64,000 nt of DNA from Rhypophila decipiens. Lineage: Eukaryota > Ascomycota > Sordariomycetes > Sordariales > Naviculisporaceae. The stretch spans positions 1-64,000 of the forward strand of contig MU858165.1 in NCBI GenBank assembly GCA_033297075.1. The letters run 5' to 3'. Positions 32,882-44,612 of this stretch are shown piece after piece (within the stretch, counting starts at the first letter, position 1; each line of letters begins with the position of its first letter). The notes beneath the pieces are model-generated. The model was given only the letters and a program-made list of their open reading frames with translations, was not told where the DNA came from and made no database searches. A program made the translations under genes and the position numbers.

Positions 32882-33592
32882 CAAACAATGATGCTTAACT
32901 TCATCACCACAGAAAACATTGACAAGAAATTCGGTCGACAATGCCGAGCAAATGATCATGTCTCATAAACTACTTTTGTTCTCCTATGCTTTCCTCACTT
33001 TATATGCAGAACCATACTGCTGGTCCAAGCCGGGGTCGTTCTCCAACTGAGCGCCGCCGTATTTGTCAAGGCAGCCCAACCAAGTTGACACTCAAGATAG
33101 GTGAGAGACCCGAACAAATCCAAACAGAGAGAAACTGAGCTGACACAATCCCTTGGAGAGAGCCAGGCGTGAAATGTACGGAAACAGAAGTCCATTGTGT
33201 CCATACCTATCTCATATTACACATTTGTCGTTCTTCTGGCTACTTGCATCTCATGTATTTATCCTAAATCCCATAACTGCCTTTTATGCTCCAGCCCCTG
33301 CGCCAAGCCACTGACTTATAAGAGACCCTATCGGATTGTCCAATGTATATCAAGGTCAATAAACTCTGGATACGTTTACCGGGCTTGGTCTCGCTCGTCT
33401 ATATACCCCAATATCCGGAGTTCGGCAACTCAGTCTCCCAACCATCTAATTAGAAGACCGGTAGAGAACACACCTCTTTATCCCGTCACCCATTTATATG
33501 CGCCCTCATGCCCCAGTACCCGGTTTCCATCCCCTTCTCGTTCTCCCACACCGACCACTCATCTCACCCGGTCTCCTAATTACTCAACCAAA
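32882..33592. other. Intergenic, promoter of DUF1996 gene
   Basis: No gene recognised; the frame of the next gene is open far upstream but lacks protein character before MKSLTIPLL. Confidence 0.35.
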
Positions 33593-34807
33593 ATGAAGTC
33601 CCTAACCATCCCCCTCCTCACCTCCCTTCCAGTCCTAACAAACGCAGCCCTCCGCTTCGGCTGCGAGACACTAACAGTCCAACGCCTCGACCCCGTCGTC
33701 GAACCAGGAAATGCCCCATCCGCACATGTGCACCAGATCGTAGGAGGAAACGCCTTCAACGCGACAGTCGACCCCTCCGTCGACGTCGGCGAGAGAGCCA
33801 CCTGCACGACGTGCCTCTACTCGGAAGACTTTTCCAACTACTGGACCGCGGTGCTGTACTTTCGTGCTCGCAACGGGACGTTTAAGCGGGTCAAGCAATA
33901 TGCCAACGCGCCGAGTCTGCATGATGGGCAGAAGGCGGGCATGACGATTTATTACACGCAGGAGAGTTTCGGGTCGAATGGGAAGCAGAAGATTATGAGT
34001 TTTCCACCTGTATGGTTTTGCCCCATTTCTCTGTTAATATCTAATTCAGTTCACCACTAACAATTTTAATCGGGAACAGGGCTTCCGTATGACGGTCGGC
34101 AGTCCGACGTATACCTCTCAAAACGACGTATCCTCCCGCTCCCCCGGCCTTCGGTACACTTGCCTAGACACAGTCCTCACCCGCGGGCGTGAGACATACC
34201 ACCTACCAAATGAGCCTTGCCCAGCGGGGATCATGGCAATCCACCATTTCCCAGCCTGCTGGGACGGCAAGAACCTCGATTCGCCAGACCACCAGTCGCA
34301 CATGTACAACACCGGCAAAGGCGGGTTCCAGCCGGCCGGTCCATGTCCGGCGTCCCATCCGGTGCGGATGCCCCAGGTTGCCTACGAAACAATGTGGGAC
34401 ACCACAGAGTTCAACGACAAGTCGCTGTGGCCCGAGGATGGGTCCCAGCCGTTTGTTTGGTCCACGGGAGATACCAAGGGCTACTCGACGCATGCGGATT
34501 ACTTGTTTGGCTGGAAGGGAGATTCGCTGCAACGAGCCATGGATGCGGATTGCTTCTTTAGAGAGTGCGGTGAGGACTGGAAGGGCAGTGATAAGCCTGG
34601 CGTTAGGGTTCTCAAGATCCAGAGCGCCGAGGAGAAGAGTGCTTGTCAGATTCCGATTACTGTGAATGAGGAGATTGATGGCTGTGAGTATTCTCTTTTT
34701 TTTTTCTTTGGTCTTTTATCGGTCTCGAGTTGATGACATGGACGGTCTGGCTAATAATTGCGTCAACAGGGCTTGATGCGCTCCCCGGGCAGAAAGAGCT
34801 CTGGTAG
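33593..34807 (+). CDS. Secreted DUF1996 protein
   Basis: Exons 33593-34009, 34080-34683 and 34770-34807, 352 aa. Introns of 70 and 86 nt begin GTATGG and GTGAGT. Signal peptide MKSLTIPLLTSLPVLTNAALRFG. The body matches the fungal DUF1996 family: APSAHVHQIVGGNAFN near the start, CTTCLYSEDFSNYWTAVLYF, YYTQESFG, the middle block FPACWDGKNLDSPDHQSHM, CPASHPVRMPQV and STHADYLFGWKGDSLQRAMD. Several conserved His, Cys and Asp residues suggest a metal- or sugar-binding fold, but no activity is established. Secreted. A third small exon adds WLDALPGQKELW. Confidence 0.9.
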
Positions 34808-35034
34808 GGGAGAGCTGAGCATGGAGGTGACTGACTGGATCAATAAGCAGGGATGGATTGAGATTTCCTAGCTTAAATAGAAAGATCTTACTATTATTCC
34901 ATTCTTGAACAGGTGCAATCTTTCCGATGATCCCTCGGTTGGAGTCAAATGATAGTGGAATACATGCTAGCTCATTTTAGAAAAGAAAGTACAGATGTTC
35001 TCTTTATCGAAACAAAAAGGCATCGTGACTAAAA
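34808..35034. other. Short intergenic, no gene
   Basis: 3' flank of the DUF1996 gene. Nothing recognised. Confidence 0.4.
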
Positions 35035-35250
35035 AGTAGAGTGACAAAATGGCAAAAGCTCGGGGTCGAGGGGGCCCCGCCGAAAAGCCACCAACGGCTT
35101 TTGCGAATAATATTTTTGATGTTGGGAGGAATCGAACTCGAGAGCGCTCGAGGGCATGGGAGGAGGCGGGCAGCGAGGGGCAGCTTAACCACTGGGCCAT
35201 TATAGCCCAGTTCGTGTCTGTTATTCCCCTCGCTGTTGAAAGTGAAGGCA
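35035..35250 (-). mobile_element. tRNA-derived, SINE-like relic
   Basis: On the minus strand a block contains TGGCCCAGTGGTT (35187-35199), matching the pol III A box, and AGTTCGATTCC (35128-35138), close to the B box. They are about 50 nt apart, as in tRNA genes, but the intervening DNA does not form a tRNA anticodon arm. Perfect hairpins flank the boxes: ACTGGGC/GCCCAGT, CTCGAG/CTCGAG and AAAAGCC/GGCTTTT. The tail after the B box is non-tRNA sequence. This is what a tRNA-derived SINE head plus body looks like. Only one copy is in this window, so mobility is not shown. Confidence 0.5.
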
Positions 35251-36380
35251 AAACGTGAGGTTATATACTGTAGGTGAGAGAGCACTCTGGCAAAATGCCC
35301 ATATGTTTGTGGTCATCTGTAAACTCCGAGTCGTCAAGGGCGAGCGTTGACAGCAAACCTTTTTGCGGACAGGCAACCGGAGCTTCGATCAGCCATCGAG
35401 TGAGGCCAAACGCTCGCAGCAATCCAGTACACAGTTAAAACTGGGTACTCAAATTTGGCGATATTTTTTCGGTGTCGATGCAGATAAACTGTCCCGTCAT
35501 TTGCAATTAATCTTCACAGTTGCAGCAAATGAACAGTTATGTCAATTGGACTATTAGGTTAACTGAACTATTGTTCAATGAACTGTACGACTGGGTAGTT
35601 GTACCTCTAGTTGATTCTGGTCCTTAAGGTTATTCCGTACCAGAAAAGCGGGTTCATGATTGATGGCTGCCATCGGAGCCAAGATGGTCTGCGCAAAGAG
35701 AATGCATGGTATGCGTATTATTGCGTATAAAATAAGCATATATCTCTACTCTCCAACGCCCTTTATTACATGACAGACGAGCTAGTAGCTACATGTATAG
35801 TGTATCACTAATCCGGATTCCGGAACCCCAGCCAGATATCTGAGTTGTTGCTAGTTCGTATGATGCTTCCTATTTCGGATATTCCGATTTTCGTATCCAT
35901 ACAAGGCGCAAAGATCTACTAGTAGTCCCTTGGGTTCCAAGTGGGGGCGGGGATCGTCGTCGGGGACATGGAGCTAGATCCTTCGTGCAAGATTCCAAAT
36001 GCCGGCTGAAACCCGAATGGTAGGCTGCCTTAAATCTGACATGCTCTATTTCAACCTCATCGAAACACCAGACATACGGTCGCCGTGCAGAGCGATTTTG
36101 ATGCCTGCCATTTTGGCTGATTTTATTGTTGTGTCTTTGTCTGGACCTGAGACTGCCGCAAGATTCGGACTTGCAGAGGACTCCGGACCACACAAGCGTC
36201 ACACAGGATGACTTCATCTGACTCTTCATTGTCATTAACAGATAGTATGATACTTCAGCCCACAAAACTCCGAGTCCAAATGCCCAAAACCCATGAACAA
36301 AACATCTTATCCAAACAGACATAAATGTTAGTAGGTATTACCAACCATCCCACGAAATGACCACCACATTGACCACATTC
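35251..36380. other. Intergenic, no convincing gene
   Basis: About 1.1 kb with only one longer open frame (35870-36322, minus) that has no recognisable domain. AT-rich 35.4-35.8 kb. No repeat family recognised. Confidence 0.35.
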
Positions 36381-37540
36381 TCAAGTATCCGACCCCCGTC
36401 GACTATCAAGCCTCTCATACCCATAGCCAAAGCCAAACCCACTCCGACTCAAACTCGTCCTCCGTTCTTTCGCCATCATCCCATCCCTCAGTTTCATCCT
36501 CCTCGATATCCTCAACCCAACCCAAGCCGCAATGCCCACCGTCGCACCAACCATCAAGATAAACACCCCCAAATGATCACCAATCCACAAAAACATCCTA
36601 TTATCCCAATTAATCCAGCTCCCGCCCCGTTCCTGCGTGAAAAACACCCACTCGTCCGCTCCCTCTCGATCATCCATCAGGATGCGATACAACTGGCCGC
36701 CATCGTCCCCATTCCCCTCCAGTGTTGTCTTGCCTTTACTCGATGATGCTGACGGTAACAAGTCATGATATGCCTCCCAAACGGCACTCTCAAACCACTG
36801 CCCAGAAGCCCAGCTAATCGTCACGTACGGAAAGACCCAGTCGACATCATACTCGAGCAGTTTCTGTGTGAGATACATCCAAAACGGGTGGTTCGGTGCC
36901 GACGCCAGGATATTGTTGCTCAGTGCGCCCCTGCCCGGGTCGCAGGTCCAGGTGGGAAAGTATAACAATGGTGAGAGGTCGGTTTTGCACCCGTTGTCCA
37001 GGTCTAGGTATATCCCGCCATAATGGAGGAGGATGAAGTACCGTGCTGCGTCGACTCGTTGGATGGCGTGTGGGTAGGCGTCGTATGTTTTTAGGAAGAA
37101 TGGGTATTGCTGGGCGATTAGGGCGCGGGAGGTTTTTGCTGTCCAGAGCTGAAGGGGTTATGGAGGGTTAGTTTCGGATCAGGGGTCTGGGGGGTGGGGG
37201 GGAGAGGAATGAATGGACGACGTACACGATACTCAAAACCCGGATTCAGATCGATACACGTCTTCCGGACATCATCCCAATCCGCCGGCAAGGTCTCATT
37301 GTTGGGATCGTCCCAGTTGTGAAAGACCTGGTGGATGATCTTGGGTATGTACTGCGTCCGGTTCGTCTGAGACCACGACCCGTTATGGTACAAGTCGTAT
37401 GCTTCCCTTTGGGTAACTGCGATGCCCGAGTGGGTGAAGAATATCCGGCGAAAAGTCCACAGTCGCGTGGCAAAACACCATAATGCCACGAGGAGGATGG
37501 TGCCCCAGAGGATGGCTGATATTCGGATCGACGGCCGCAT
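36381..37540 (-). CDS. Inositol-phosphoceramide mannosyltransferase-like (GT32, Sur1/Csh1 type)
   Basis: Exons 37540-37226 and 37148-36381 (77-nt intron, GTACGT donor, ACTAACC branch), 360 aa. An N-terminal signal anchor (ISAILWGTILLVALWCF) is followed by the GT32 core: YIPKIIHQVFHNW, DVRKTCIDLNPGFEYRLWT, FFLKTYDAYPHAIQRVDAARYFILLHYGGIYLDLDNGC. The DLD motif is the catalytic metal/GDP-mannose DXD. NNILASAPNHPFW and a C-terminal transmembrane span (VFILMVGATVGIAAWVGL) follow. This matches yeast Sur1/Csh1, which add mannose to inositol phosphoceramide in the Golgi to make MIPC sphingolipids. Long tail is Ser/Arg-rich. Assignment to MIPC synthase rather than another GT32 is by sequence feel. Confidence 0.85.
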
Positions 37541-38531
37541 GGCTCTCCTTCCGGTACGGTGCCCTTGTCCTAAAAATACAGTGCCTCCGACAATTCCGGG
37601 CCGGTATGGATGGTGGTGGTGTAAAACTTTATTCGTCGAGGTGTGTGTGGATATCCAAACAAAAAAGCCGTTGAAATCCAAAGAATGTGGAATGGAAAGA
37701 ATAAACCGGGAAACGGGTATCAAAACGTCACTCTAACAGTCTAACAGGAACAAAGAAAGTTGCGAGAAGAAATAGCAAAGGAAAAATTACTAGCCAGGCG
37801 AAGAGGGACGAACAAGCTTTGAAGGCTCAAAGTCCTTTCTTCTCTCCCTAGGCCCAACCCAGCTCAATGGTTCGGTTTCGGGTGGCTCGGGTCATGGACG
37901 TATCAGTTATCGGGGTCGCCCCGTTTTGTTGGCCTGTCACTGTTTACAGACGTAAGACCTCTGCCCCTTTTTCGCTATTCTCGCATTTGAACATAGCCAT
38001 TCTCGCACTTGAATCTTAAATCGGTCAATGGTGGACGGAATTACCGGTCGGCTTTTCACACTTTAAACTCTATCTCATCGGCTTTTCGCCCTGCATTCTT
38101 AAAAACCGCCTCCGTTGGAGAAGAAACCGTTGGGGGCTTGGAAACTGGAATACCTTTCCCGAAAACTCTCCCTTGGCTCCAATGTCTCCACCCATAAGAT
38201 AAAAAGTTACCCAAGATCGAGAAGAATCCGGGGTAACAGGAAAAAGAAAAATGGAAACGCGATCAGACCACGCAAATTGACGCAATCGACAAAGGCCATT
38301 GTCCAATGGTCGGGAGCCAAACCCACCAATCTCCCGGGAGCAACGTGGTAAAATCCCAGCCGATTTTAGCTCATAAGACTAAAAAGCTCGGCCCAAAAAC
38401 AGGATAAAAAAGACGCACTCAGCATTTTCCATCCCTTTCCACGGGCTCCACTCACCACCCACCTTCCCGATCGTCTGCTTCGATGCGAGGACTCGGACAT
38501 CGCAGGATTGAGAATTAGGTAGCCTCCCATC
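37541..38531. other. Intergenic, no gene seen
   Basis: Promoter of the GT32 gene plus 3' flank of the coiled-coil gene. No repeat recognised. Confidence 0.4.
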
Positions 38532-40508
38532 TTATCTCCGACTCCGATGAGATGATACCGTGCTGCTCCCCCTCTCGGACTCGCTCACTGCGGATCGCTG
38601 CTGCAGCGGCGGTGCGTGAGAACCGCCGTCCCGGGACGAAACGCTCAGTCTCCGACTACTGACATTACTTTTTGTTGAGCCGCCGCCGACGGGTGGTAGC
38701 TGGGACTCCGCCTGTTTTTGGTGGCTTGGACCTCCTCGATCTCGGACCTTTTGATCATCCCGCGATAGCGGAGCCGGCGCCGGCGCCGCAGGTCTCTCCG
38801 CTCTGGAGACTCTCCGCCTCGAAAACCCGCTATCTCGTCTCGTCATCGGTGGGGGAGTTGACCGCATTTGCTGCTCCTGTTGGGCAGCAAACTCCTCGCG
38901 CGCGGCCAAAAGAACACGCTGCATTGGAAGAAGCGCATACCCGCGAAAGATGATGTTGTCGTCGTCGTGTTCGTCGGACAGCTTGTTGCCCGCTAGAATC
39001 CGTGGGAAGAGTGATGCGACGGGAAGACTTGTCGGATGCCCGTTTGTCAGTGATGACCAACGTCGTCTGGTGTCATGATCATCGACTGGACTACCGTCCT
39101 TGCCTGCGGTCGGTGTCGACGGTGGCTTCTCGCACATGTTATATTCCGGCCAGGAATCCTCCTCATAATCCCAATCGCCGCCCGCATTTCCAACCGCCGC
39201 TGTCGCATTTGCCCGGGTGCGCTGCAAGGTCTGCCACAGACCCGCGGCCTCGGAGAACAGACTCGTAAGTTGATCGGCGAATTCGTCCTTTGTTGAACTC
39301 TCTCGGCATTCGACAACAAGCCACGGGTCCAGAATATGGCACACAGCTTGCGTCGCCCTGGAGACTGTCTTGCGCGACGATTTCAGCTGCTGGCACACCT
39401 TGACCAGCTGCCACTGGATGATGGTTGCCTCTACAGGGTAACCTCTTGACGACAGCGTTTCGAGGCCTGCTACCATGGGGCCCAAATCTGCACTATTGTC
39501 GCCACCGTTGCCCTTGAGTCTGGCAGTTGCGAGGATCCTGTTGCTGAATACCAGCCTTGATAAGACGTCGGATATCACGGCCTCGGCCAGGGCGCATCGC
39601 ATGTAGCGCGCTGGCATGGAATTCGATGCTAATTGGGGTATCCCAGAAACAACTTGGCTGGAGGCACTGGTGAAGTTTGGGTTGTGATTGTCAGGGAACC
39701 GCAGGTTCCTGTCGCAAAAGGCCCACAATACGAGATCGTGAAACTTTGTCGCCAGTTTCTCAAACTCCTCCTCTCTGTATGACGGTGGTCATCCGTAATT
39801 AGCAAAGTGGAATTCAGACTAAACAAGCGGGTTGACCCACATGGCGTCTTTGTCAAATGGCAAACCGCCCATCTCTTCATTCAGATCTCTCGACGTTTTG
39901 CGACTTCGATTGAGATCATCATTGAGCTGGTCGATCTGCAGTTGCTGCATTCCGCACTTCCTCCTGGACTCTTGGATGCTGTCGCTCGCCTTATCGAGTC
40001 GCTGCTTCAGCTGGAAACATTCTCCTTCAAGGTGGTCTTTCCTCTGGTTGAGAGTGTTGAGCGTCTCGCGGGCCTCCTGGAGTGTTTGTGTAGTCACTGA
40101 AAGCGCTGCTAACTCGGCATCGTCACGTTGTGACTTGGCACCGAGCTCGCGGAGTCTGTTCTCGTGGGAAGCGTGCAGATTCTGAACGAGCGTCTTTTGG
40201 TTGGCCAGTTCGTCCCGGACCTTTGATAGCTGGCCCTCGTGTTGGTTTCGCAGTGTTTCCAACTGTGTCTTCAGATCTTGGACTTCTTGCGTCATCTGCT
40301 GGAGTTCGTGTTGCATCTGTTCATAGGCTTGTTTACCTGTGTTATCTTTGACATGCTCACTCAAGAGTTCGAGGAGCTTCTTCTCCCTTTCGATATAGTT
40401 CTTGGCGCCGTTCGAATTCGCGACAGGTGAGGCTGCGGCAGTTGGTCCCTTGACAGGCCCGTTCTGTGTGGGGCCTCCTGCTACCGTGCGCTTGTTATTG
40501 TTCGCCAT
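38532..40508 (-). CDS. Coiled-coil protein, unknown function
   Basis: Exons 40508-39841 and 39774-38532, joined by a 66-nt intron (GTGGGT donor, ATACAG acceptor), 636 aa. After a short basic, polar start (MANNNKRTVAGG) residues about 40-215 form a long heptad coiled coil (KNYIEREKKLLELLSEH, EQMQHELQQMTQEVQDLKTQ, LNQRKDHLEGECFQLKQRL). The second half has a conserved-looking globular block (KLATKFHDLVLWAFCDRNLRF, ARYMRCALAEAVISDVLSRLVF, EATIIQWQLVKVCQQL) and then a long Ser/Arg/Pro-rich disordered tail ending SSTVSSHRSRR. No catalytic or motor motif. Probably a cytoskeletal, septal or vesicle adaptor-like scaffold of filamentous ascomycetes (inference from architecture only). Confidence 0.78.
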
Positions 40509-41463
40509 TATGTATTTGGGCCGCGCTGGCTGGTCTTCGAAAGGCTTTAAGAGATCGAACTTTGGCCCGTTCGATGTCGTGAATCTCTTGATAATGAATC
40601 TCGAGAGAAACCTGCTGGGCGGTTTTTAATATCGGAAGAGGGTGCGCCCGTTATTAACCTTGGAACCTTCTCGCAGCATTCCACACACGACCTTCCAGGG
40701 CCAAGCTCTGACCGAGAATCCATAGCACATCATGCACTTAGGCCAACAGTTTTCGGAAACCGTGTAACATTGACCCATCAATCCAGCCTTGATTGTCAAC
40801 TGTCTTGTCCATGCCGTCGCCAATGATGGTGCCGGACAGGTTAAAGATGGTGTGAAGTGTGTTGTCATTTCACGACAGCCATCTCTCGAGGTCAAGGCAA
40901 TCATCGGCAGCCGGCATACATTGTCGGGCCGGTGTATCAAACTCCTGCAGACCGAACGCGAATGGGAAACAGGCTGTATATTCATACCAATTACAGAGAG
41001 GTGGAGAACGATCCAGCCGGGTTGATTGGACCATTTGTCGCGTTTATCGCTGCCGGGGGCCTCACGCATGATGTTTCCATCGAGAAATTTTGAAAACAAG
41101 CGGATTGGTGCAGAAAGATGATTACATGCAGGTGAAGTGTCGACGATCATCGTGATTTCTTCGTGTTGACTTGACTTGAAGCCATCTACTGGGCCAGGTT
41201 CCAGGCAGCATTCCGCATTCCCCGGGAGGCATATCTATGCAGCGGAGATTGGACGATTGGTCAGATTTGAAGAGGAGTGCAAAAAAGAGGTATTGATCTG
41301 GTTCGGACATGGTACTCTTGGCCGCAGCGACACAGTCCGGCTGCCTTTGGCCCTAGCAAGAAACTAGCAAAATGCGTAAAAGAAGAAACTGACTGCAATC
41401 CAAGACACGGCCTCTTTTCTATCCTAGCCCAGTAATCCTGACACATGCTATTTCCATGCATGA
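40509..41463. other. Intergenic, no gene seen
   Basis: About 950 bp between two minus-strand genes. Only short open frames without domains. Confidence 0.4.
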
Positions 41464-42681
41464 TCACAAACGGCTCTTCTCAATGACATCCATCATGCTA
41501 ACCGCCATCTCGGCTACCCCCCTGCCCGCCCCACCCCCATCATGAGCAGGGTTCATTCTCTCAGCCTCGGCTCGTTTCGCCATTCCATCCTTCCAGAATC
41601 TCCACCTCTCGATTCCGAATCTCGGACCAGAATACAACTTCCCAGTGTTCCAATAGGCGTCGGCTCCTTCATCGGGGTTCGGTGCCTCGACCGTTTCAAT
41701 GTACAGCGTTGGTCCGGCCAGCAAGACCCACACTGCCGCGATGGAAATGTTCAACTCTTTTCGTTTTTGGTCCAATTCGCTGAGTACAACCTTGGCCTGA
41801 TCTTCGGCCGATTCAATCTCGAAGACGGGGACCTCGAACGCGCCGGTACAGGTGCGCAAACCCCATGATGATCCGGCACTGCCGAAAAAGCCAGCCGCGC
41901 TGAGACGAGCCAGGAAGGCGTGGAAGTTGAGGGTCTGGTTTTCTGGCGTGGGAGCCTTGCCGGGGTAAGGAAATCGGCTTGATTGTAAGTCGTCGGCGAC
42001 TATTTAGGACCGGGCGTTAGCATTATGATGGAATTGCTGGAGCAAGAGGTGGTCGGGCCGTAACATACTCCAGAATGACTCATATAGTTCAATTCTAAAC
42101 TGTTCGAGGCTGTAGAAGCCTGATATTCCATTTGCCTGGAAGCCATTGGAGGTTAGTGGGTGATCTTGTATCCTGTTTAGTGAGTATAGGTAAGGTACCA
42201 GCGTGCTTATCCCCCCGACCTTCTCAGAGATGGAGATTTTCATGACCAGCTGCACAAGTCTCGCTTGGGCAGGACGATTCCATGGTATCTGTGTCGCCGT
42301 GTCGCATATCAGATTGGACAAACTCTGTCCCTCGCCTCGAGCAACACTCCCGCGCTTATCGTTCCTGTTGAGTTCAGAACGATCGGGGAGAAGATCGAGG
42401 ATGGCTTTAGCCGCGCCGAGGAGAGTGAGGTTATCCTGTACGAGATCCCGGAAGATGGCGAGTGCTTGGGCGTGGGAGAAACGGGTGCGTCCAGTCGGAT
42501 CGATGGCGGGCTCGCCGTCAAAGTAGAGGATTTTGAGGTCGTCGGTGAGAGTGAACTCGTCGGGCTCAGGGTCATTGTCCTGGCTCATGGTGTCCGTGTT
42601 TCTGGTATCGGGCAAAGGCCTGCTGGTGGGAAGTGGCTTAAGACTGTGATCGGATAGCTTCTTCGAGTGGAGGTTACCCAT
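41464..42681 (-). CDS. DUF3632-like fungal protein
   Basis: Exons 42681-42069 and 41999-41464 (69-nt intron, GTATGT donor, TGCTAAC branch), 382 aa. A second stop-free 63-nt segment (42136-42198) with a CACTAAC branch may also be spliced without changing frame. N-terminal region starts MGNLHSKKLSDHSLK; Gly2 followed by Asn could allow N-myristoylation. The middle (ALAIFRDLVQDNLTLLGAAKAILDLL, QIPWNRPAQARLVQLVMKI) and the end (LNISIAAVWVLLAGPTLYIE, ERWRFWKDGMAKRA) resemble the fungal DUF3632 family, ~300-400 aa proteins of unknown role. The assignment is from memory and moderate. Confidence 0.65.
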
Positions 42682-43052
42682 GCTTTACTTGCGATATGGG
42701 TTTGAGTGATTGAGCGGATCGTCGGATTGAGCGTCAAAGTATGTCAACCACAAACAGCTTGCGTCAATGAAGTGGTCTGAAATCGCAGTCTATATGGTAA
42801 TGGATTTTCTTGAGGAAGATGGGAGGACCGGTACTGAGAGGTTCTTGTCCGAAAGTTTGTAGGAACATTAATTAGATCGGCGAGTCGTTGGGATTGTTGC
42901 CTGCAGGCACCCGTCGCTTAGTCAGCTATCGTCTGCCATAGAACGATGTTGTGACGGCACTATCACGGTGTATCGGACAACCAACAGCTCTTTCCTTTTG
43001 AAACCAGACGGCCTTAACCGCGGACGATCCCCGACACCCAAACGGTCCTACT

Positions 43053-43066
43053 AACCGCTCGGCTAC
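43053..43066 (-). other. Isolated pol III A-box-like sequence
   Basis: On the minus strand TAGCCGAGCGGTTAG reads like the D-arm/A box of a Ser- or Leu-type tRNA, but no good B box (GTTCGA) follows within 90 nt. Probably a degraded tRNA or tRNA-derived repeat fragment, or chance. It lies in an otherwise gene-free interval, 42682-43452. Confidence 0.25.
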
Positions 43067-43452
43067 CAATGGCGAATGGAGAGTTCATATTTACACCAAT
43101 TAGAGCGTGCCGGACCAAACAATTCTCCAATTGAACGATGGCTGATTTACAACGGACAGGAGTAATCCCCGAGATGGAGGTTACAGGTCGTTATCTAGGT
43201 CTCTCTCCTGTGTTTCTGATATTTTCATTCTGGAATCTCGTTAGTCCGACAAGTTGGAACACCTGCCCCATTGAACCACAGTGAGCCCTCTATCATAAAG
43301 GCACTCTGGAATTTGACCTTCTTCTCCCGGCTTCATCATCAGTTGGTACTTGGTTCATCCCCAGAAAGTCGACAGCCAACACGCGGTTCCATTCAGGGCC
43401 ATTGAGCGCCTGGACCGGATGCTGGACATCTACTCGTCAATGAGTTCACAGT

Positions 43453-43503
43453 ATAATTATGAGAATTAATCGGGGCACACACCCCAATTACTCGGGGCAC
43501 ACA
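43453..43503 (+). repeat. Left terminal inverted repeat
   Basis: 51-bp perfect partner of 43889-43939. Confidence 0.95.
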
Positions 43504-43616
43504 TCCCCCACTTTTCCAAGTGCATGGCAACTGGCCTGAAATTTCAGCATTTCACAGCCAAAAAAACTTAAGACTTACAAGGTCAACACCCATTTCAGAT
43601 ATAAAAGTTTAGGTTG

Positions 43617-43818
43617 AGCCTGCAATTGAACGAGCAAGTCGTTAAGCCTGCAATTGAAAGAGTCTACAATTAAACGAGCATACAATTGAAAGAGTCTACA
43701 ATTGAAAGAGTCTTGCAATAAACGAGCCTACAATTGAACGAGCCTGCAATTGAACAAGCCTGCAATTGAAAGTGCGTACCTGCAATTGAAAGAGCGTGTC
43801 TGCAATTGAGCGAGCCAA
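43617..43818. repeat. 16-bp minisatellite inside the MITE
   Basis: About eleven imperfect direct copies of a unit close to CTGCAATTGAACGAGC (variants CTACAATTGAAAGAGT and similar), with two short insertions. Each unit centres on the palindrome CAATTG. Confined to the transposon interior. Confidence 0.9.
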
Positions 43819-43888
43819 GTAATGGGTTGTGGCCAGAATAGGGGTACGTTATGTATGGCAAATACGGTATTTTCATTGCCAGGTGCAG

Positions 43889-43939
43889 TGTGTGCCCCGA
43901 GTAATTGGGGTGTGTGCCCCGATTAATTCTCATAATTAT
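43889..43939 (-). repeat. Right terminal inverted repeat
   Basis: 51-bp perfect partner of 43453-43503. Confidence 0.95.
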
Positions 43940-44612
43940 CTTCGACACACGGTTTCCCGAGCGGACCAGGTTCACTGCGGTCATCCTTTCCCACGCTTCT
44001 TTTATGATTCAACCGAGGACGGCCACAGTGCATCCATGTCCAGCCCCGATTGAGAGGAGAAATAACCATGCCCTCGCTGCTGTGCACTCTTAATCGGATA
44101 ATTAGCCAAATGGTTACCCAGTGTCTTGAAACATTCTAGTCTTATTCCAGACCAACCTACTCACTTGGCATCAGTTGACGACCACTCGAGAGTCGATGGT
44201 CAAGCTTGAGGCCTCGCCTCATACTACTTACATTTCACGGTATCTATGAGTAATTATCTGCTACCAACATGAAGGCCAAAATCTGTGATGGCCAAATGGA
44301 ACAGCCACTCTGGAGTGAAACACAACCATGGCCGACTGTTTGATGGGGCCTAACATAAACACTACTTACTTTACTTTATTTCTAACAATAGGGGCTGTCA
44401 TCAAGTTTCCGGGCTATGAAGACGAACACCATCATATTCTATATATGTAGTGCCGCTACTGATGATAACTTCAAGCCAATGCCTCGTTTTCTTCAAACTA
44501 TTTTGGTTTGATAAACGAACTCTCTTCTCCTATTCCCAGTTTAAGTTTTGTGATTTCACTAACTTTATAGGCATTGAAATTTATTACTTCCCACTCTGAT
44601 ATTAGTGCTACC
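43940..44612. other. Intergenic, no gene seen
   Basis: Between the MITE and the MGNCC gene; no recognisable content. Confidence 0.4.

Larger units (their letters stand above)
43453..43939. mobile_element. MITE-like element with 51-bp perfect inverted repeats
   Basis: 43453-43503 and 43889-43939 are exact inverted repeats of 51 bp. They begin ATAATTATGAGAATTAAT and contain two GGGGCACACA units. The element is 487 bp with no transposase. Because the ends include the palindrome ATAATTAT, the insertion target is ambiguous; reading them as ATTATGAG...CTCATAAT flanked by TA on both sides would fit a Tc1/mariner-type TA duplication. The interior carries an AT-rich start and a 16-bp minisatellite. 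This is a non-autonomous (MITE/foldback-like) transposon by structure. Confidence 0.85.

Noticed and set aside
35870..36322. 150-codon minus-strand open frame
   Set aside because: Composition is not protein-like and no domain or splice partner was found.
43670..43984. 104-codon minus-strand open frame over the MITE
   Set aside because: It simply translates the minisatellite and right inverted end; repetitive peptide with no protein character.
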